A stretch of 64,000 nt of DNA from Thalassia testudinum (GCA_037157565.1 JAZHRO010000002.1:73210001-73274000), one strand, 5' to 3'. Counted from the first letter of the stretch, positions 31,656 to 43,667 are shown. Made by a program: numbers and translations. Notes: generated by a model not told the origin, from the letters alone.

Positions 31656-32992
31656 TCACCACCCTGGGTTATAAGTGGCAGAGAATGGGTTGTTCCCCAG
31701 GGTGCAATTGTCTTCTATGCTAGAAGACTCGTCTGCATGCAAATATGTGCTCGAGCACATGGAGGCTTGGTCCTCCATGTCGAAATACTGGCTTACAGAA
31801 GTCAGATCCACATGACTTATTGAATCGCTCGGCGCGACACTCAATAAGGAAGGTCTTACGGGGTTTCTTGGAATAAGCCTGGTGTTGGAAGAATTGGGAT
31901 TGTGACGAAGTGGTGAGGTGGGGGTGTTTGCCATAGAACGGGGGGGGGGGGGGTTGGCCAGAAGCTCCTCTAGCTTCTTGTGCACAATGGAGACTTCATC
32001 CAATTTCTGTGCGATAAGGCTGAGATCTGTGGATGAATGGGAGGGTCCCGTGTCAACTTCGTGGACATTTTGGGATAGGCTGGTACGATTAAAGGTGACA
32101 ATGGAAGCATTGTTCATTGAGTTTTCGCTCATATTTTCAAATAATTCGAATGCTCCATTCTCATCTTTATTCATGAAATTCCCTCCGCAGGAAGCGTCTG
32201 CAATCTGCTTTAAAGTCTCATTTAGCCTATAGTAAAAAATCTGGCCTATATGCCCCTTAGGCAGACCATGGTGCGAACACTTCCTGAGGAGGTCATTATA
32301 TCTCTCCCATGCCTCATGAAATTGTTCGTTGTTTGTTGCGTAAAGGAGGTGATAGCACAGCGAAGCGCATTGGTTCATCCGATTGGGAAGAACTTCTTGA
32401 GAAACGCTATTCGCATCTCTTCCCAAGAGTGGATGGTTCTCCCAAGGGTGCGTAACCATTGCGATGCTTTATCCCGCAATGAAAACGGGAACATTTTCAT
32501 GAGGACTATAGGTAACCCAATATTTTTCGGTTTAACAGTTTCAGCCAATTAGGTTAAGTCTTCCAAGTGGAGAAAAGGATCTTCACTTGCAAGACCATAG
32601 AAGTGAAAATTTATTAGGCCAATTATGTTAGGTTTTAATTCAAAGTCGTCCCTGCCCATGGGGACCCGAATTTGTCCTATGGTCTTTGTAGCAGCGGGAT
32701 TCTGATAAGAGCTAAGAGTCCTAGGCTCCTCCCGTTTGGGAGGGTTCTGCATTTCCTCCAATGTTTCCCTTATGGCTTCAATTTGCTTATTATACATTTC
32801 CATTTGTGCTTGGAGGCGGGTTATGGGATCTAAGGCTCCTCCACCTGGCGGGTTTTGAGGGCGGTTTCCTCCCTCGAGATTTGGGAGTGGACGTGCAGCC
32901 ATGTTTGTGGAAGAGGAGGACGATTCGGCTTCTTTTCTAAAATTATCAGGCAATTCACACAAGTCATGGTTTTGTGACCTCCTCCCAAACAT
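31656..32992 (-). pseudogene. Athila-like element B: Gag, frameshifted
   Basis: It starts MFGRRSQNHDLCELPDNF at 32992 and keeps open to about 32549 (ELKPNIIGLINFHFYGLASE). After a frame change it continues as ATNNEQFHEAWERYNDLLRK, CSHHGLPKGHIGQIFYYRL and DASCGGNFMNKDENGAFELF. The order and words match A's Gag (HEAWDRFQDLMRKCPHHGVP). A run of G at about 31939-31953 adds another frame problem. It would have formed the particle core; it is now broken. Confidence 0.85.
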
Positions 32993-34396
32993 GCACTACC
33001 GCAGGAAGAATTGGGGGGATACGAAGGGAAAAGAGATGAGAGAAATGACGCCGCAAAGGTACACTTGATGACAAATCAATACAATCAAATGCCTAACCTC
33101 TACAGTGTGCCCTTAGACCTAAAGATCTAAGTTACCTACTATCACGAACAACGGAACCGAATGCGAGCACCGCGGAACCACCGAACCAGATTGAAAGGCC
33201 GTTTGCCACAGTATTAGACACTTGATAGCATGTGGGAACCCTCACCAGCACGTAGGAGCTACACGCAGGTAGTTAGACCTCCAATCCTTAATAAGGGTCA
33301 AGTTGCTACCAATTTTAGTTAGAGGCTTAGGATCAAGTGCTTTTGGAATGTGAAGGGCGTTATTTACGGGTAATGCCCAAGTGATTGATTTTTATGAGAG
33401 TGTGTAAACCAAGCATGCAACGGGAAAATCTCCCCTAATTGAAGTTTTAATTGGTGAATGGTTTTTAGAATTTAGCCTTAAGCAGTATAGATTTTAGAAT
33501 TTTGCTGAATTACCAATTTAGCCAATCTCCGGGTTTTGAGAGAATACAAGTTTTCTTCTAAGCCCAACAAATCCTTCTTCAATGTCAGTTGGTTAATGCA
33601 TGCTAAAATGCAATGGATTTCCCTAGATGGAGATTTCTATGTGTGGCTTCACGAATCAGTTTTAGATTAGTGTGAAAGGGAGCAAAGGCGCTTCAATTCA
33701 AGTGCTCCCAATCACCAAAATGATTTCCACACACAAGGCTCAACCATAAGATAAAGAAAATCAAATTATTGGGGTTGAAGGATTCGGGATCGAATCTTAG
33801 GCACGTGAAAGGTCATGGTAGGGTTGGAATCAACTCAATTCCAAGTCTGCCCATCGAAAAGGTGATCCTAAATTGCTGATAAATGAGGCAAAGAGGGGTG
33901 ACAATCAATCTTTTTATTTGCCTCAAAGAATAATTCACACGGTGAAAGATTCAAGAATTAAGATTCTTGGATTTTCGCTATGCGAAGTTTGGTGGGAAAT
34001 CCCAGGGTGGTGGGAGTGAAGGCAAATAATCAAACAAGTGAATTTTAATCCACTTGCCCCAAGAGATCCCAAGAAGTTTTTCTAGTTTTGTTTTAATTAA
34101 GTTTTTTAGTTTTTCTCTTTTATATATATATATATTTTATTAAGGTGACAAGTTCACCTAAGTTGCTAAGAAAGAAAGGCCTATTTGTTCAGCAACGTGT
34201 GCGAAGTTCCAGTGCGGTGCCGGTGTCTTCACTCTCTCGTTCCGGCCTTGGATCTGCCTACGTCTCCGACTTCATCTGCCTGCCTTCTCCTTGCAACAGG
34301 TTCACCTGCACAGCAACAAACAAAATCACCTGTGAAGAGAAGGGTGTGAGGAGAAAAATTAAAGGAATGGAGTAAAAACTTACTTGAATGCGCACT
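32993..34396 (-). other. Leader of element B
   Basis: About 1.4 kb between the primer site and gag. AT-rich, with no recognisable protein. Short CA- and GA-rich words and the tail of the tRNA-Asp primer site are the only structure I see. Confidence 0.55.
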
Positions 34397-34414
34397 TCCC
34401 CGGCAACGGCGCCA
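34397..34414 (-). other. tRNA-Asp primer-binding site of B
   Basis: The plus strand TCCCCGGCAACGGCGCCA is identical to the A primer site. It is followed directly by TGAAAGAGATGG at 34415, so on minus the LTR ends CA right at the primer site. Confidence 0.85.
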
Positions 34415-34864
34415 TGAAAGAGATGGGTGGTCGGACCCGGATAGGTTGTGTTAATATGGTGATTTTATCGTTGAAATGCGTATAGTGGTTAACCTAATTC
34501 GAGCCTAACCATCTCTTTACAAAAAATTTTTAACCTGGCCTAGTTGATTTTATCTTGGTCACTTTTAGGCCCAGGGTCGAACTCAGGGAAGTGGGATTAG
34601 AAGAAGTTTCTACGCCTTTCCTACAACGAATCTCTTCTGTTCATTTATTGTGTTTTTGGTGTTTTTCTATTTAAGATTTTTTTTTGATAATTTTTGTCCT
34701 TGAGGTACACCTTCAAAATCAGGTTCTTGGCTTTGAGCCAAATTAGGGTTCCAAAACTAGTCTTGCTATTCGCAAGACTGAGTACCTGCAAGTCAAGGAT
34801 TATCTTTTCTCTTTTGTATAATTTTTTATCTTTTTACTGGCAGGAAAGAGAAACAGAAATAAAG

Positions 34865-35221
34865 TAAATATAGTATATATATATATGTATATATTATATG
34901 TATAAGGGGGTGGAGATGGCGTGTAGCACGGTGTCTAGTCGGTCGTCGTTTAGAAAGATGCAACCAATAGATGAGGTGCTGCGTGGAATGTAGGATGGAT
35001 GGGTGGAAGATGTGTGCGAAAATGCTTTCTATACGTGTGTATCAGGGAATATCAGCAACTGGTGCGGATATTCCCACGATACAACATATGCTAGGTGATA
35101 TGAAAAAATATATATATGTATATATGTAAATATATATATATATATATGTATGTATGTATATATAACTATATAGATGTATATATATTTATGTATATATATA
35201 TATAGTAATATATGTAGATAG

Positions 35222-35252
<31 letters not shown>

Positions 35253-35565
35253 GTTATAGATATATATGTATATATGTATGTATATTTGTGTGTATATATA
35301 TATATATATGTATCTCTGCTTATACTTAGTTATATAGGTAATAATATATATATATATAGTTATATGTATATATATATATTTTATACGTAAATAAATATAG
35401 GTATATATGTAAATATATATGTATATATAAATATATATATATATGTATGTATATATATATGTATATAGTAGAGTATAGGTGTGTGTAAGAGAGTGTGAGT
35501 GTGTGTGTGTATGTGTGTGCAGAGAGTGTGAGAGAGTGCTGTGAGAGAGAGAGAGAGAGAGAAGG
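34865..35565. repeat. TA/TG/GA simple-repeat tract
   Basis: About 700 bp dominated by TATA/TATG runs (34865-35465), then GTGTGT (35480-35520) and GAGAGA (35525-35562). The long frame across it that reads as alternating tyrosine and isoleucine is a by-product of the repeat, not a gene. Confidence 0.9.
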
Positions 35566-35834
35566 CGTTTAAGTCGTCTGAACGCAGCAGGGCGTCGTCT
35601 GATGGCGCAGGCGCGTAGGCGCGCGGAGAGGCGCGCACTGGGAGGGAGTGAGCGCGAGGGAAAGAGGCCGCAGTGCACCGCGCTGCGTGAAGAGGTGGGT
35701 GATGACCCGGGCGGGCGTACGCAGGCGAAGACGCGGGCGGGCGCTGGAGCAGGCTCGGGGCCAGATGCGGGCACGGGCTGGGACTGGTTGCGGCGCATCG
35801 GGTGACCGGTTAAGTGAGAAACTTACTGGTCACA

Positions 35835-36438
35835 GCACTGTAGCCACAGTGTTCCGCTGACTAGCATGAACAGTGGCTACAGTGCCACTCGGCTCCGCGC
35901 GACCGTGTGTGTTTGGTTCTGCTGGCGCGTGTGCGGAGAAGCTACGCCGACTGCTGGCTTGCGGGTGGCGCTTCTCCGCAGGGCGTGCGGAGAGGGCTGG
36001 GCCGCGGGCAAAGGAGTGCGACAGGGTGTGCAGAGAGGGGCACGGGTGTCCTGCTGGTGTGCGCGGTGGATATTGGCCGGCTGCTACAGGGGCGCGCGGT
36101 GGCCGGTTGAGCTTCAAAGCTTGAAGCTTTGTGGCAATGGCGGAATTGTGGCTAAATGTCGAAACAGGGAAGATAACCACCACGCCCACCGGCTCTTTGA
36201 TGAGCTGGGCGATAGTGGGACTCACAGTGGTGGTTGTGCACCACTGTGAGGTGCTTCTGCCCGCAGAGTGGCTCCTCAGAGGAGGAGAGGCTGCGTATGG
36301 AGGGAGAGGGGAGGAGACGGCTTGGAAAGAGGGAAGCTACTGTGTGTTTTTGGGTGGACCAGGCTCCATTTGCAAGAAGACGGCCGTGCCTTTTTAAAGA
36401 GGAGGAAGGCATGCACAGCCATGCCCTGGCTGTGCATG
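35835..36438. other. Cluster of strong inverted repeats
   Basis: Four inverted repeats in 600 bp: arms 35835-35854 and 35868-35885 (about 18 bp with a small bulge); the 17-bp palindrome CAAAGCTTGAAGCTTTG at 36116-36132; a perfect 12-bp stem CTCACAGTGGTG at 36221-36232 with 36239-36250; and a perfect 12-bp stem CATGCACAGCCA at 36410-36421 with 36427-36438. They lie in the GC-rich part of B's presumed LTR. Confidence 0.75.
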
Positions 36439-36738
36439 GCTGTGCATGCGGCTGGCAGGGAGAGCTGTTTGCAGAGCATGGCGCGAGGAAGAAGGCCCAG
36501 CCATGCAGCTGCGGAGAAGAAAGTCAAATAAAAATAAAAAGATGGTGAATTTTGCAAGGCAGCACTTGAGGAAAAAAATGTAAATTTCAAGGCCATTTAT
36601 TTCACTCTCCTCCCCTCTCAAACAAATGCATGCATGCGTGTATTTTTACAAATGCGACTATGAATACCTAATATGCATTGGTAATGCTAGGAAATAGTAC
36701 AAGATGGCACAATTGTTGGTGTATTTTTGCTGTGCAAT

Positions 36739-38649
36739 CACCCCACACTGGCACGCAGTTAGTTATTTCCGCTAACGGGTATGCCCAAATGTACAACACC
36801 GAACAGAACAGTGGCCACGCCCCTCAACAGTTTGCATACCCTCGCCTGGCTATCCTGATTTGCCCACTAGGCCTAACAAGAGTCGGTGTAGGAGGCCACT
36901 CCTAGCCTCGAGTCCCAACTCAAAGGTGACTAGCTCCCCCTACACTAAAGTGACAGTAGCTCTCCTCGGTACCGCGTACACGAGGGTTAGTTCACTTTCC
37001 ATACCCAAAACTGTACAACCAACCAGCCCGTAGGCAACATGTTCCACATACATTGGATTTTCATATCACAGCATTTGATTCCTCTTCTAGTTCCTTATAG
37101 GGTTCGTGCATCAGTATTCGTCTTTTTCATGATATGTCATATGTTTCCATTCACATTCCGATTCTCACTCGTATAACAAGTAGCTCGTGATTTAATAAAT
37201 GAGGCAAGCACCACAACACTTAACTATTCAATTGCTAACAGTAAAGAGTTGAACATGCATTTCAGAGTATCACAGCGTGGCTCAAGTAATGTACATTCAT
37301 TCTTTTCAGTCCTAGGGTTCATTTAATATCCTAGGATTCAATCAGATCATTCTAATATAGCATGCACTTTCATCATTTAAATCACAGTATTAAAGAAGAC
37401 CACTCTATTAGGGTATTCGGGTGGAATGGGGGCTCAAATGGTAGATCTTGTTGTCTCCATGGGTCCCGTATACACGATGGACTGGAGACCTATACCATTG
37501 ACCAATCATGTCAAACGAGTTCAAAATTGCATAGGTGTGACACTAACACGTAGAGAATTCCGAACAGAAACCAATGATACTTCGTTTGCGTAAAATCGAC
37601 TTCGTTTGGGCCCTGAATCAACCTAAAAACACACGTACGACCAAAATCAGACATCTAGGGCGAGTTTCAAACTTCTTAAACGAACACAATAGCTTACCTT
37701 GCTCTCCTGCGCCTGTATCCATCGTCTGCTACCCTACACAGTTGTCTGAGGGGGTCTCTAGACGTCTGTCACTACTCCCGATCATTTGGAAGAGTTGTCA
37801 GACATCTGACATGGTCTCCAGATATCCTAAATTACCTCGAATGGCATGCAATACGCCTTTCCAAAGCCTCGTACCTTCACATGCATGCACAGGTTAAAAA
37901 CACGACACATAACAACTGACGTATATGCATGTAGGCTCGTGCAGGTTACATACCTCTCACTCTGTGTGCTGTCAGACGTCCGGTGTCAGCTCCGGACGAC
38001 CTGTGGCTCCATCAGATGTTTGTAGAGCGTTACAGACGTCTGATACTGTGGAAAAATGACTCCGCAGAATGCCTCATGAATCTCCTCCTCGCGATCTCCA
38101 ACTGCTGCAACTGCAGCAATGCCGCTCTCCTTGCGTAGGTCTTCCTCCTGCGTGGCTTCTCCTCTCTCAAGCTCCTCTCCTCTTGCACACCGCCCCTCTC
38201 CTGAGTTCCTCTGAGCTCCTCTCCTCTCCTAGCACATCCCGCTCCCTTCGCCCCTGCTCTCCCTCTCTCTCTCGAGCTCCCCTCTCCTCCTCCCCCACTC
38301 ACGGTGGCAAGGGGATAGGGGAAAAGAGGATGGCCGGCTGCAAGGTGGGTCGAGGAGTGGAGGTGGCGAGAGTGGAGAATGGGAATGGTGTTGGCTGCAA
38401 GGGGGGTTGGAGGTGGTGGTGTGGAGAGGGTGGAGGGGTAAGGGGGTTATAAAGGGAAGGGTTAGGGTTTAGGTGTGTGCGTGCATGCGTTGGTGGTGGA
38501 AGAATGAGAGGGTAAATTGCGGGGTTGCCCCTGCAAGGTTTTCTTCCTCCCCACATAACCCACAATTTAAACCCAAGGGGTTTAAAATTGCACTCACACC
38601 CCTACCCTTTCGGGAAATTCTCGAACAACCCTTGGGAAGGGTCATTTCA
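36739..38649 (-). mobile_element. Second-subfamily AGACGTCT LTR (copy h), 3'-truncated
   Basis: On minus it starts TGAAATGACCCTTCCC at 38649, matching copy g's start TGAAACGACCCGTCACCC. A TATA box (CTTTATAA) lies at 38454-38447, and a palindrome-rich part spans 38045-37760 (AGACGTCTG, GGACGTCTG). The TCATTTTTCC...ATCAGACGTC stretch near 38060 matches g near 44075. It carries single CCTAGG/ATTCA words near 37315-37345 and stops near 36739 at the piece matching g about 48095. Roughly 690 bp of its end are missing, and no target duplication is seen. Confidence 0.75.
38447..38454 (-). promoter_or_regulatory. TATA box in LTR copy h
   Basis: The minus strand reads CCCTTTATAACCCCC, the counterpart of the TTTATAAA box in copy g at 43893-43900. 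Confidence 0.55.
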
Positions 38650-38832
38650 AACACACATTCTAAGATGATGTTAGATGATAGGGAACTAAGTTTAAGGGGA
38701 AAGGGGATAAGGAAAGGAAGAGCTTAGACCTATACCTAGTTTGAGTTTGTAAAACCCGAGTCATTGCAAGTTCGCAAGAAAATCCGCTACAAAATAATAT
38801 TTATAACTGAAACTTAGGTGTGTCTCGAGTCG

Positions 38833-38837
38833 AACAC
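38833..38837. repeat. Target site duplication AACAC, left
   Basis: AACAC precedes copy e and recurs at 41510-41514. Confidence 0.9.
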
Positions 38838-41509
38838 TGTAACAACTCGGTTCCCGAGTCCCTAGGAGACACGAGAACCGGACCGACTCGACTAATCCCA
38901 AGACCTAGTCGTCCAACGAGGAAGTAACCAAAAGAGCAATAAAATAAACCACATTCAGCATGAATATAACTAATAGTAAGAAAGTACAGCAGTAAGGAAA
39001 GAAACTACTACAGTATATACCACCACAACAGTAGAACAACATTTATCATATAACATGAACTGCAGGTAAAGAAAAGTACAGCGGAAACAAGAACTACTCA
39101 CTATAACGGAAACAAAGAGGTACAAAAGACAGTGGTAACTCTACTGGACCCTACTCGGCCCAGCGTCCTCTGCAGCCGCTGACCCTGGCTGTTGAACACC
39201 TGGTCCTGAAAAAGGTAGCGAGTGTAACACGTCAGCAAAACGCTGAGTAGAGTGGCAACTCAAACTAAAGACAACAGTAGAGTGTACAGTAGCTGTTATG
39301 TTCTATTACTTTCTTTATTCACATCTTTCAATTGTCTCACTATTTCATTTATTCCCCAGATCTTTTTCTTGATCTCGAATGTTCCTCGTGGGAACGATCT
39401 TGATTGCAGTCTTTTCCAAAAAGTAGAAGTAGCACGTGGTGCCCTCCTGGCCGGGAGAGTCCCCTGTGGTGATCTTACCCTCAGTCAACCACCCCAAGGT
39501 CATTCACAGACGTAATGGTGACTACGGCACGCACGATAAACGCACAGGTAGCTAACCCGTACTAGCACGCGGTCAGTCGTTTCCGTTAACGGGTGCTCCC
39601 AAAGCACAGCACGGAACCAGTCCAGGGCAGAGCCCTCTCAGTAACAGGGTTCCAACCCCTCCACGGTAACCAAACCGGGGCCTTCTCCCTCCACAGTCCG
39701 TGCACCCTCGCCTGACTACCCTGGTTTGCCCCAGTGGACCTAACAAGTCGGTGTGGGAGGCTAGCAGAACCCCGGGGCCTGTGGGGTAGCTAGTACCTCC
39801 CTACACTAGTAGCTCTCCTCGGTACTACGTACGCGAGGGCCAGCAAGTCGGTACAGAGTGGCCAGTCCTAACCCCGGGTCCCTGGGGCAGCTGGCTCCGC
39901 TCTGCACTAAACAGGGGGACAGTCGTTCTCCTTGGTACTCCGTACTCAAGGGCCAGCTCACTTCCGCAATACTATTCCATTCACTTTCCAGGAGTTCTAC
40001 TCCTACTTCCCCGTAGGGTTCCATCCTTTTTACTCAAACATCCAGGTTTCACTTTCTAGTTTCACATTCTTACAATCCATGTTCTCAACCATGTTATTTA
40101 TTCACAACAGGCAGCTGTTAATTCAAATCACAGGCAGCTTTATATGTCTTTCCATTTTCCAAGACTGCAGTATTATACATTCCACTAGTTTTTCCCATCC
40201 TAGGATTCATGCCATATCCTAGGATCTATCATACAATCTAGTTTTCCAGCCCTAGGATTCATGCAACACCTAGGAGCTATCATATATTTCTCATTCCTAG
40301 GATTCATGCAACGTCCTAGGTTCTAGTTATGGTTCCATACTTTAACAGATTTTATTAATAACTTAAAACCACTCTACTAGGTACAACGGGAGTAATGGGG
40401 GTGTGATCGGGAATCCCGCGTGCCTCCGTGACTCCCAAGACTGCAACTGAAGGAGGTCCTATCACAAGGATGAAACACAAGGAGTGTCTCAAAACAATGT
40501 ATAGCTATTGTAGACGGGTAGAGGAATTAATTCTGAAAAGAACGCAACTCGAATCGCGGAAAACGGAACCCGAACGAGCCCTAAACGGGTCGAAAACGAC
40601 GACACTGTGCAAAATCAGACGTTTGGAACTTCCTCCAGACATCTTAAAAAGTGGATCAGAGAATTACCTGTTCAGCGTGATTTCCCAGATGCCCAGAAGT
40701 CTGAGGGGACGCCTGGCCTAGCTCCCAGACGTCCGATGGTCACCCAGGACGTCTGGAGGTCGCTCCCGCCGTCTGGTACAACAGCTAGACGTCTGATTCA
40801 CGTTGGATGGCGAATCCCCAAGCCTGCGCACACCCATCTCCCTCCCTCAGTATGGTCAGTCGACAGGAAGGAAGAAGGAGACGGAAAACTCACCTTTCAG
40901 ACGTCTGTATGGTCTTCCAGACGTCTCCCTCGCCCTCTGGCTATCAACCCAGATGTCTGATTCTGGAAAATTTTCCAAAATCAAGGCACCGCTCGACCTC
41001 CGCTCGCGATGCCGCCCGCGTCGCACCTCGCGAGCCTGCTGCTCAGACCGCAGCAGTCCCCCCTCCATGTCACTCCGTGCCCCCCGCGCCCTCCGCCGGC
41101 CGGCCCTAGCAGCCCCGGCGAGCTCGCCCTCACGGCAGAGCTCCTCTCTCGCACGCCGCACCTCCTCCGCGCTCACTGCGGCGGCCGCTGCCGCCCTCGC
41201 GCTCGCGCTCACGCTCACTGGCTGAAGGAGAAGAGGGAGGAGACGGTGGAGACGACGGGAGGGAGCGCGTGGCCTTTTAAGGCCGCGCGAGGAGAAGAGA
41301 GAGGACGCGGCAGGCGTCTGCAGTCGCAGGGAAAGAGGGAATAAGCGAATATCCGGTCTGCGCGCTCATGCGCGCAGATGACCCACGCGTGTCGAAATTA
41401 ACGGATTTCCAGACGTCTGGAAACGATCCCAGACGTCTGGATGTGATCCCAGACGTCTGGGCCACCTCCCAGACGTCTTGAAAGGCGTCTGGGGCACGCG
41501 TTCGTTACA
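38838..41509 (-). mobile_element. Solo LTR of AGACGTCT family (copy e)
   Basis: A complete LTR of 2,672 bp: TGTAACAACTCGG on plus at 38838, GCGTTCGTTACA at 41509, flanked by AACAC on both sides. It is the best reference copy. On plus it shows in order the terminal palindrome (38843-38857), hairpin row (about 39640-39700), CCTAGG array (40197-40325), palindrome clusters (40616-40800, 40898-40965), GC-rich part, the TATA-like CCTTTTAAGG (about 41272-41281), and the LTR-start cluster (41408-41492) with four CCAGACGTCTGG-type sites. Confidence 0.95.
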
Positions 41510-42139
41510 AACACAAAGAGGCGAACGTTTGATTTAAAATCCACATTTATTTTTACAAAGTAGAGTAGCTGGTTGAAATTAATCTACGCGAGCTAAACTA
41601 CTTCAAGAATAAATAATAGAAGAAAAAGAGAGAATAATACAAAGAAAGAAAAAAATAGAGAGAGGATTAACAAATATTTTATAACCATAGAACCATGTCC
41701 ATTACATCTACTTGCATAATTAAAACTACACTAGAAAGCAATAAAAACATAGGGATGAGAAAATCCTCCTCGACAGTCTCTTAGAGGACGAGCCGCAGTG
41801 ACAGAGTGCCCAGAAGATGGTGGTGAGATATTGGATGAGGGAGAACAAAGTTGGAGGATGGAGAATGAAGCAGGGCGACGTTGCAGCGGGATCCGCTTCC
41901 CAAATGGTGGTGAGAAGATAACCACGGATGCTCCATGAAGGAGATGAGAAGATAGATAAAATTTTCTTTTCTTTTTACTCTAGAGGAGCATCCCAGGTTT
42001 AGGACTACCTGCTTAGAGCTTTGAAGAGGAGAGATTAAGAGAGGAAGGGATGAAGAAAAAGTGAAGGGGAGATGGCTACTTATAGGTGTGGTCATGCGGG
42101 TCAAAGGGTCTTTTTAAGGCCTTTGAAATAAATGTAGAG

Positions 42140-42171
42140 CCTTTAGTGACGTTTGCGCACGTCGCTAAAGG
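42140..42171. other. Inverted repeat CCTTTAGTGACGT / ACGTCGCTAAAGG
   Basis: Arms 42140-42152 and 42159-42171 pair at 12 of 13 positions around TTGCGC. The words resemble the subterminal GCGACG...CGTCGCTAAA repeats of plant CACTA-type transposons, but no CACTA terminus is seen nearby. Confidence 0.45.
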
Positions 42172-43207
42172 CCGCACATTGCTAAAGCATGCGTCAAAGG
42201 ATAGCCCTTCATCGCTGATTTGACGCTCCATATGTGGCCATGTGTCTCCACCGTTGTCGCTTGATGAGGATCCAATGGTTGAATTTCAATGTGAGCGCCC
42301 ACGTTGAGGATTGGAGGCAAGTGGAGAGTAGAACCTACGCCACTCGTTCCACAAAAGGCATTTAACCAATGCGCCAAGCCGCTTTCTTTGTCTTGTTTAT
42401 GTTTAAAAGGTCGTGCACTTGCGATCGTTGGATCGAGATCCAACAGTTGAGAGCTGATGGCTCTCTTCTCTTCATGTGATGCTAGGGGCGACGTGGCCTC
42501 TCAACGACCATTGGATTTAAATCCAATGGTTGAGATTGAATCTTGAGTTGGTTCTTTGAAAAGGCATGGAACGACTGAGATCAGCTATTGGATTTCACGT
42601 GTAGATCTTCAAATGTTGAGGTGCAGTTGGGCTGAGATGGTTTGGACATCTAGGATGGTGCCACATGGCACCATCTGAGCCGTCTATCTTCTTTCGTTCA
42701 TAGGAGGTGCCACAGATATCGGATTGGATCGATTTTTATGCCGTTGGGCTGTGATCATCGATCTAAATCCATTCGTGTGGTTGGATTTGTCATCTGGAGT
42801 CTGGATTTTTACCACCTTACCCCTTGGCCATTGATCTTCCTCAGATTGAATATGGTGCTACGGAAGTCCGATTAAGGCAATTTCGGAGACATTGGACTTT
42901 GATCGTCGCTCTGATCAAATCCGTATGGTTGGATCTTCAATCCGAGATCCCAAAATGAATCGTCCTATCCCCTAGTCACAAAAAGAGGTGAATTAATATA
43001 TAATTTGTACAAATTAATCTAAATGCATGATGATAGATGTTATGCAATATTTATAATGCATGATGCTTCTATGATCTTAGGAACATGCATAAATAGACAA
43101 ATTAGGCCAATTAGATGTGTACACATCACATCTATACTATTAGATGTCTAAACTACAAGGTTAAATTCCTAAAGTGGGGGGTGAAATTTTTGATGAATTC
43201 TAGAGTT

Positions 43208-43667
43208 GGTGAATGAGAGGAGGACAGCGTAGGAAGGAGAACTCAAGTCGAAGCATGTTTAATAATGAGAGATTATGAGGTAAGAGGCCTGACATGATTT
43301 TCGGAGTTTCGATTTTAATTTAATCAAGTTAGGAAAATGATTGGGGATGACATATGAATTGGAAATGTGATTGAAGTATGGGAAACTTCTGAACCGCTAT
43401 AGGGGTAGAAGTTTTGCAAGAATTAATCTAAATTGGATAGAGTCTAAATTAGATGGAGACTCAAATCCTTTATGCAAACATGGTCTAATTAGTAGGTTTA
43501 TTAGGAAAGAAATTAGAAGACAATCGATGTGGAGCAGATCCAAAGAACCAAGTATGGTTCCTCCATTAGAATGACTTTGTTCTAGGTTTAGACCACTGAA
43601 ATGGAAACTGAGTATCTAACTTTGGGATTGAACTTGGAGTTTGGATATAGTAGATTAGGTGATTAAG
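43208..43667. other. AT-rich host sequence left of copy g
   Basis: About 460 bp continuing after g at 48786. The frame at 43371-43574 has no recognisable domain. Nothing further can be supported. Confidence 0.4.
43663..43667. repeat. Target site duplication TTAAG, left
   Basis: TTAAG precedes copy g and recurs at 48781-48785. Confidence 0.9.

Larger units (their letters stand above)
34415..36738 (-). mobile_element. 5' LTR of element B (outer end uncertain)
   Basis: The inner end is fixed by the primer site; on plus it begins TGAAAGAGATGGG. It contains GGTCGAACTCAGGGAAG (34575-34591), the same block as in A's LTR (GAGGTCGAACTCAGGGAG). It goes on through a long TA/TG/GA simple-repeat tract (about 34865-35565) into a GC-rich part with strong hairpins. 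The outer end is not resolved: LTR copy h begins, truncated, near 36739, and the partner LTR lies outside the window. Confidence 0.55.
38748..43202 (-). mobile_element. Possible Athila-style LTR hosting copy e
   Basis: The segment around copy e reads TGTAAAACCCGAGTC at 38748 and holds CTCGAGTCGAACACAAAGAG once copy e is removed, reminiscent of the TCGAACTCAGGGAG block in the A and B LTRs. GAGTT occurs just before 38748 and again at 43203-43207, which would fit a target duplication if the far end, TA, has mutated from CA. Without copy e it would be about 1.78 kb. No coding sequence. The boundary call is tentative; a 5-bp match found by scanning can be chance. Confidence 0.35.

Noticed and set aside
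35166..35798. 210-codon minus-strand open frame with long Tyr-Ile runs
   Set aside because: It is a translation of the TA/TG microsatellite; no domain and extreme composition.
36131..36600. Overlapping 60-130-codon frames in the GC-rich part of B's LTR
   Set aside because: Several frames on both strands overlap, none has a domain, and the region is full of inverted repeats.
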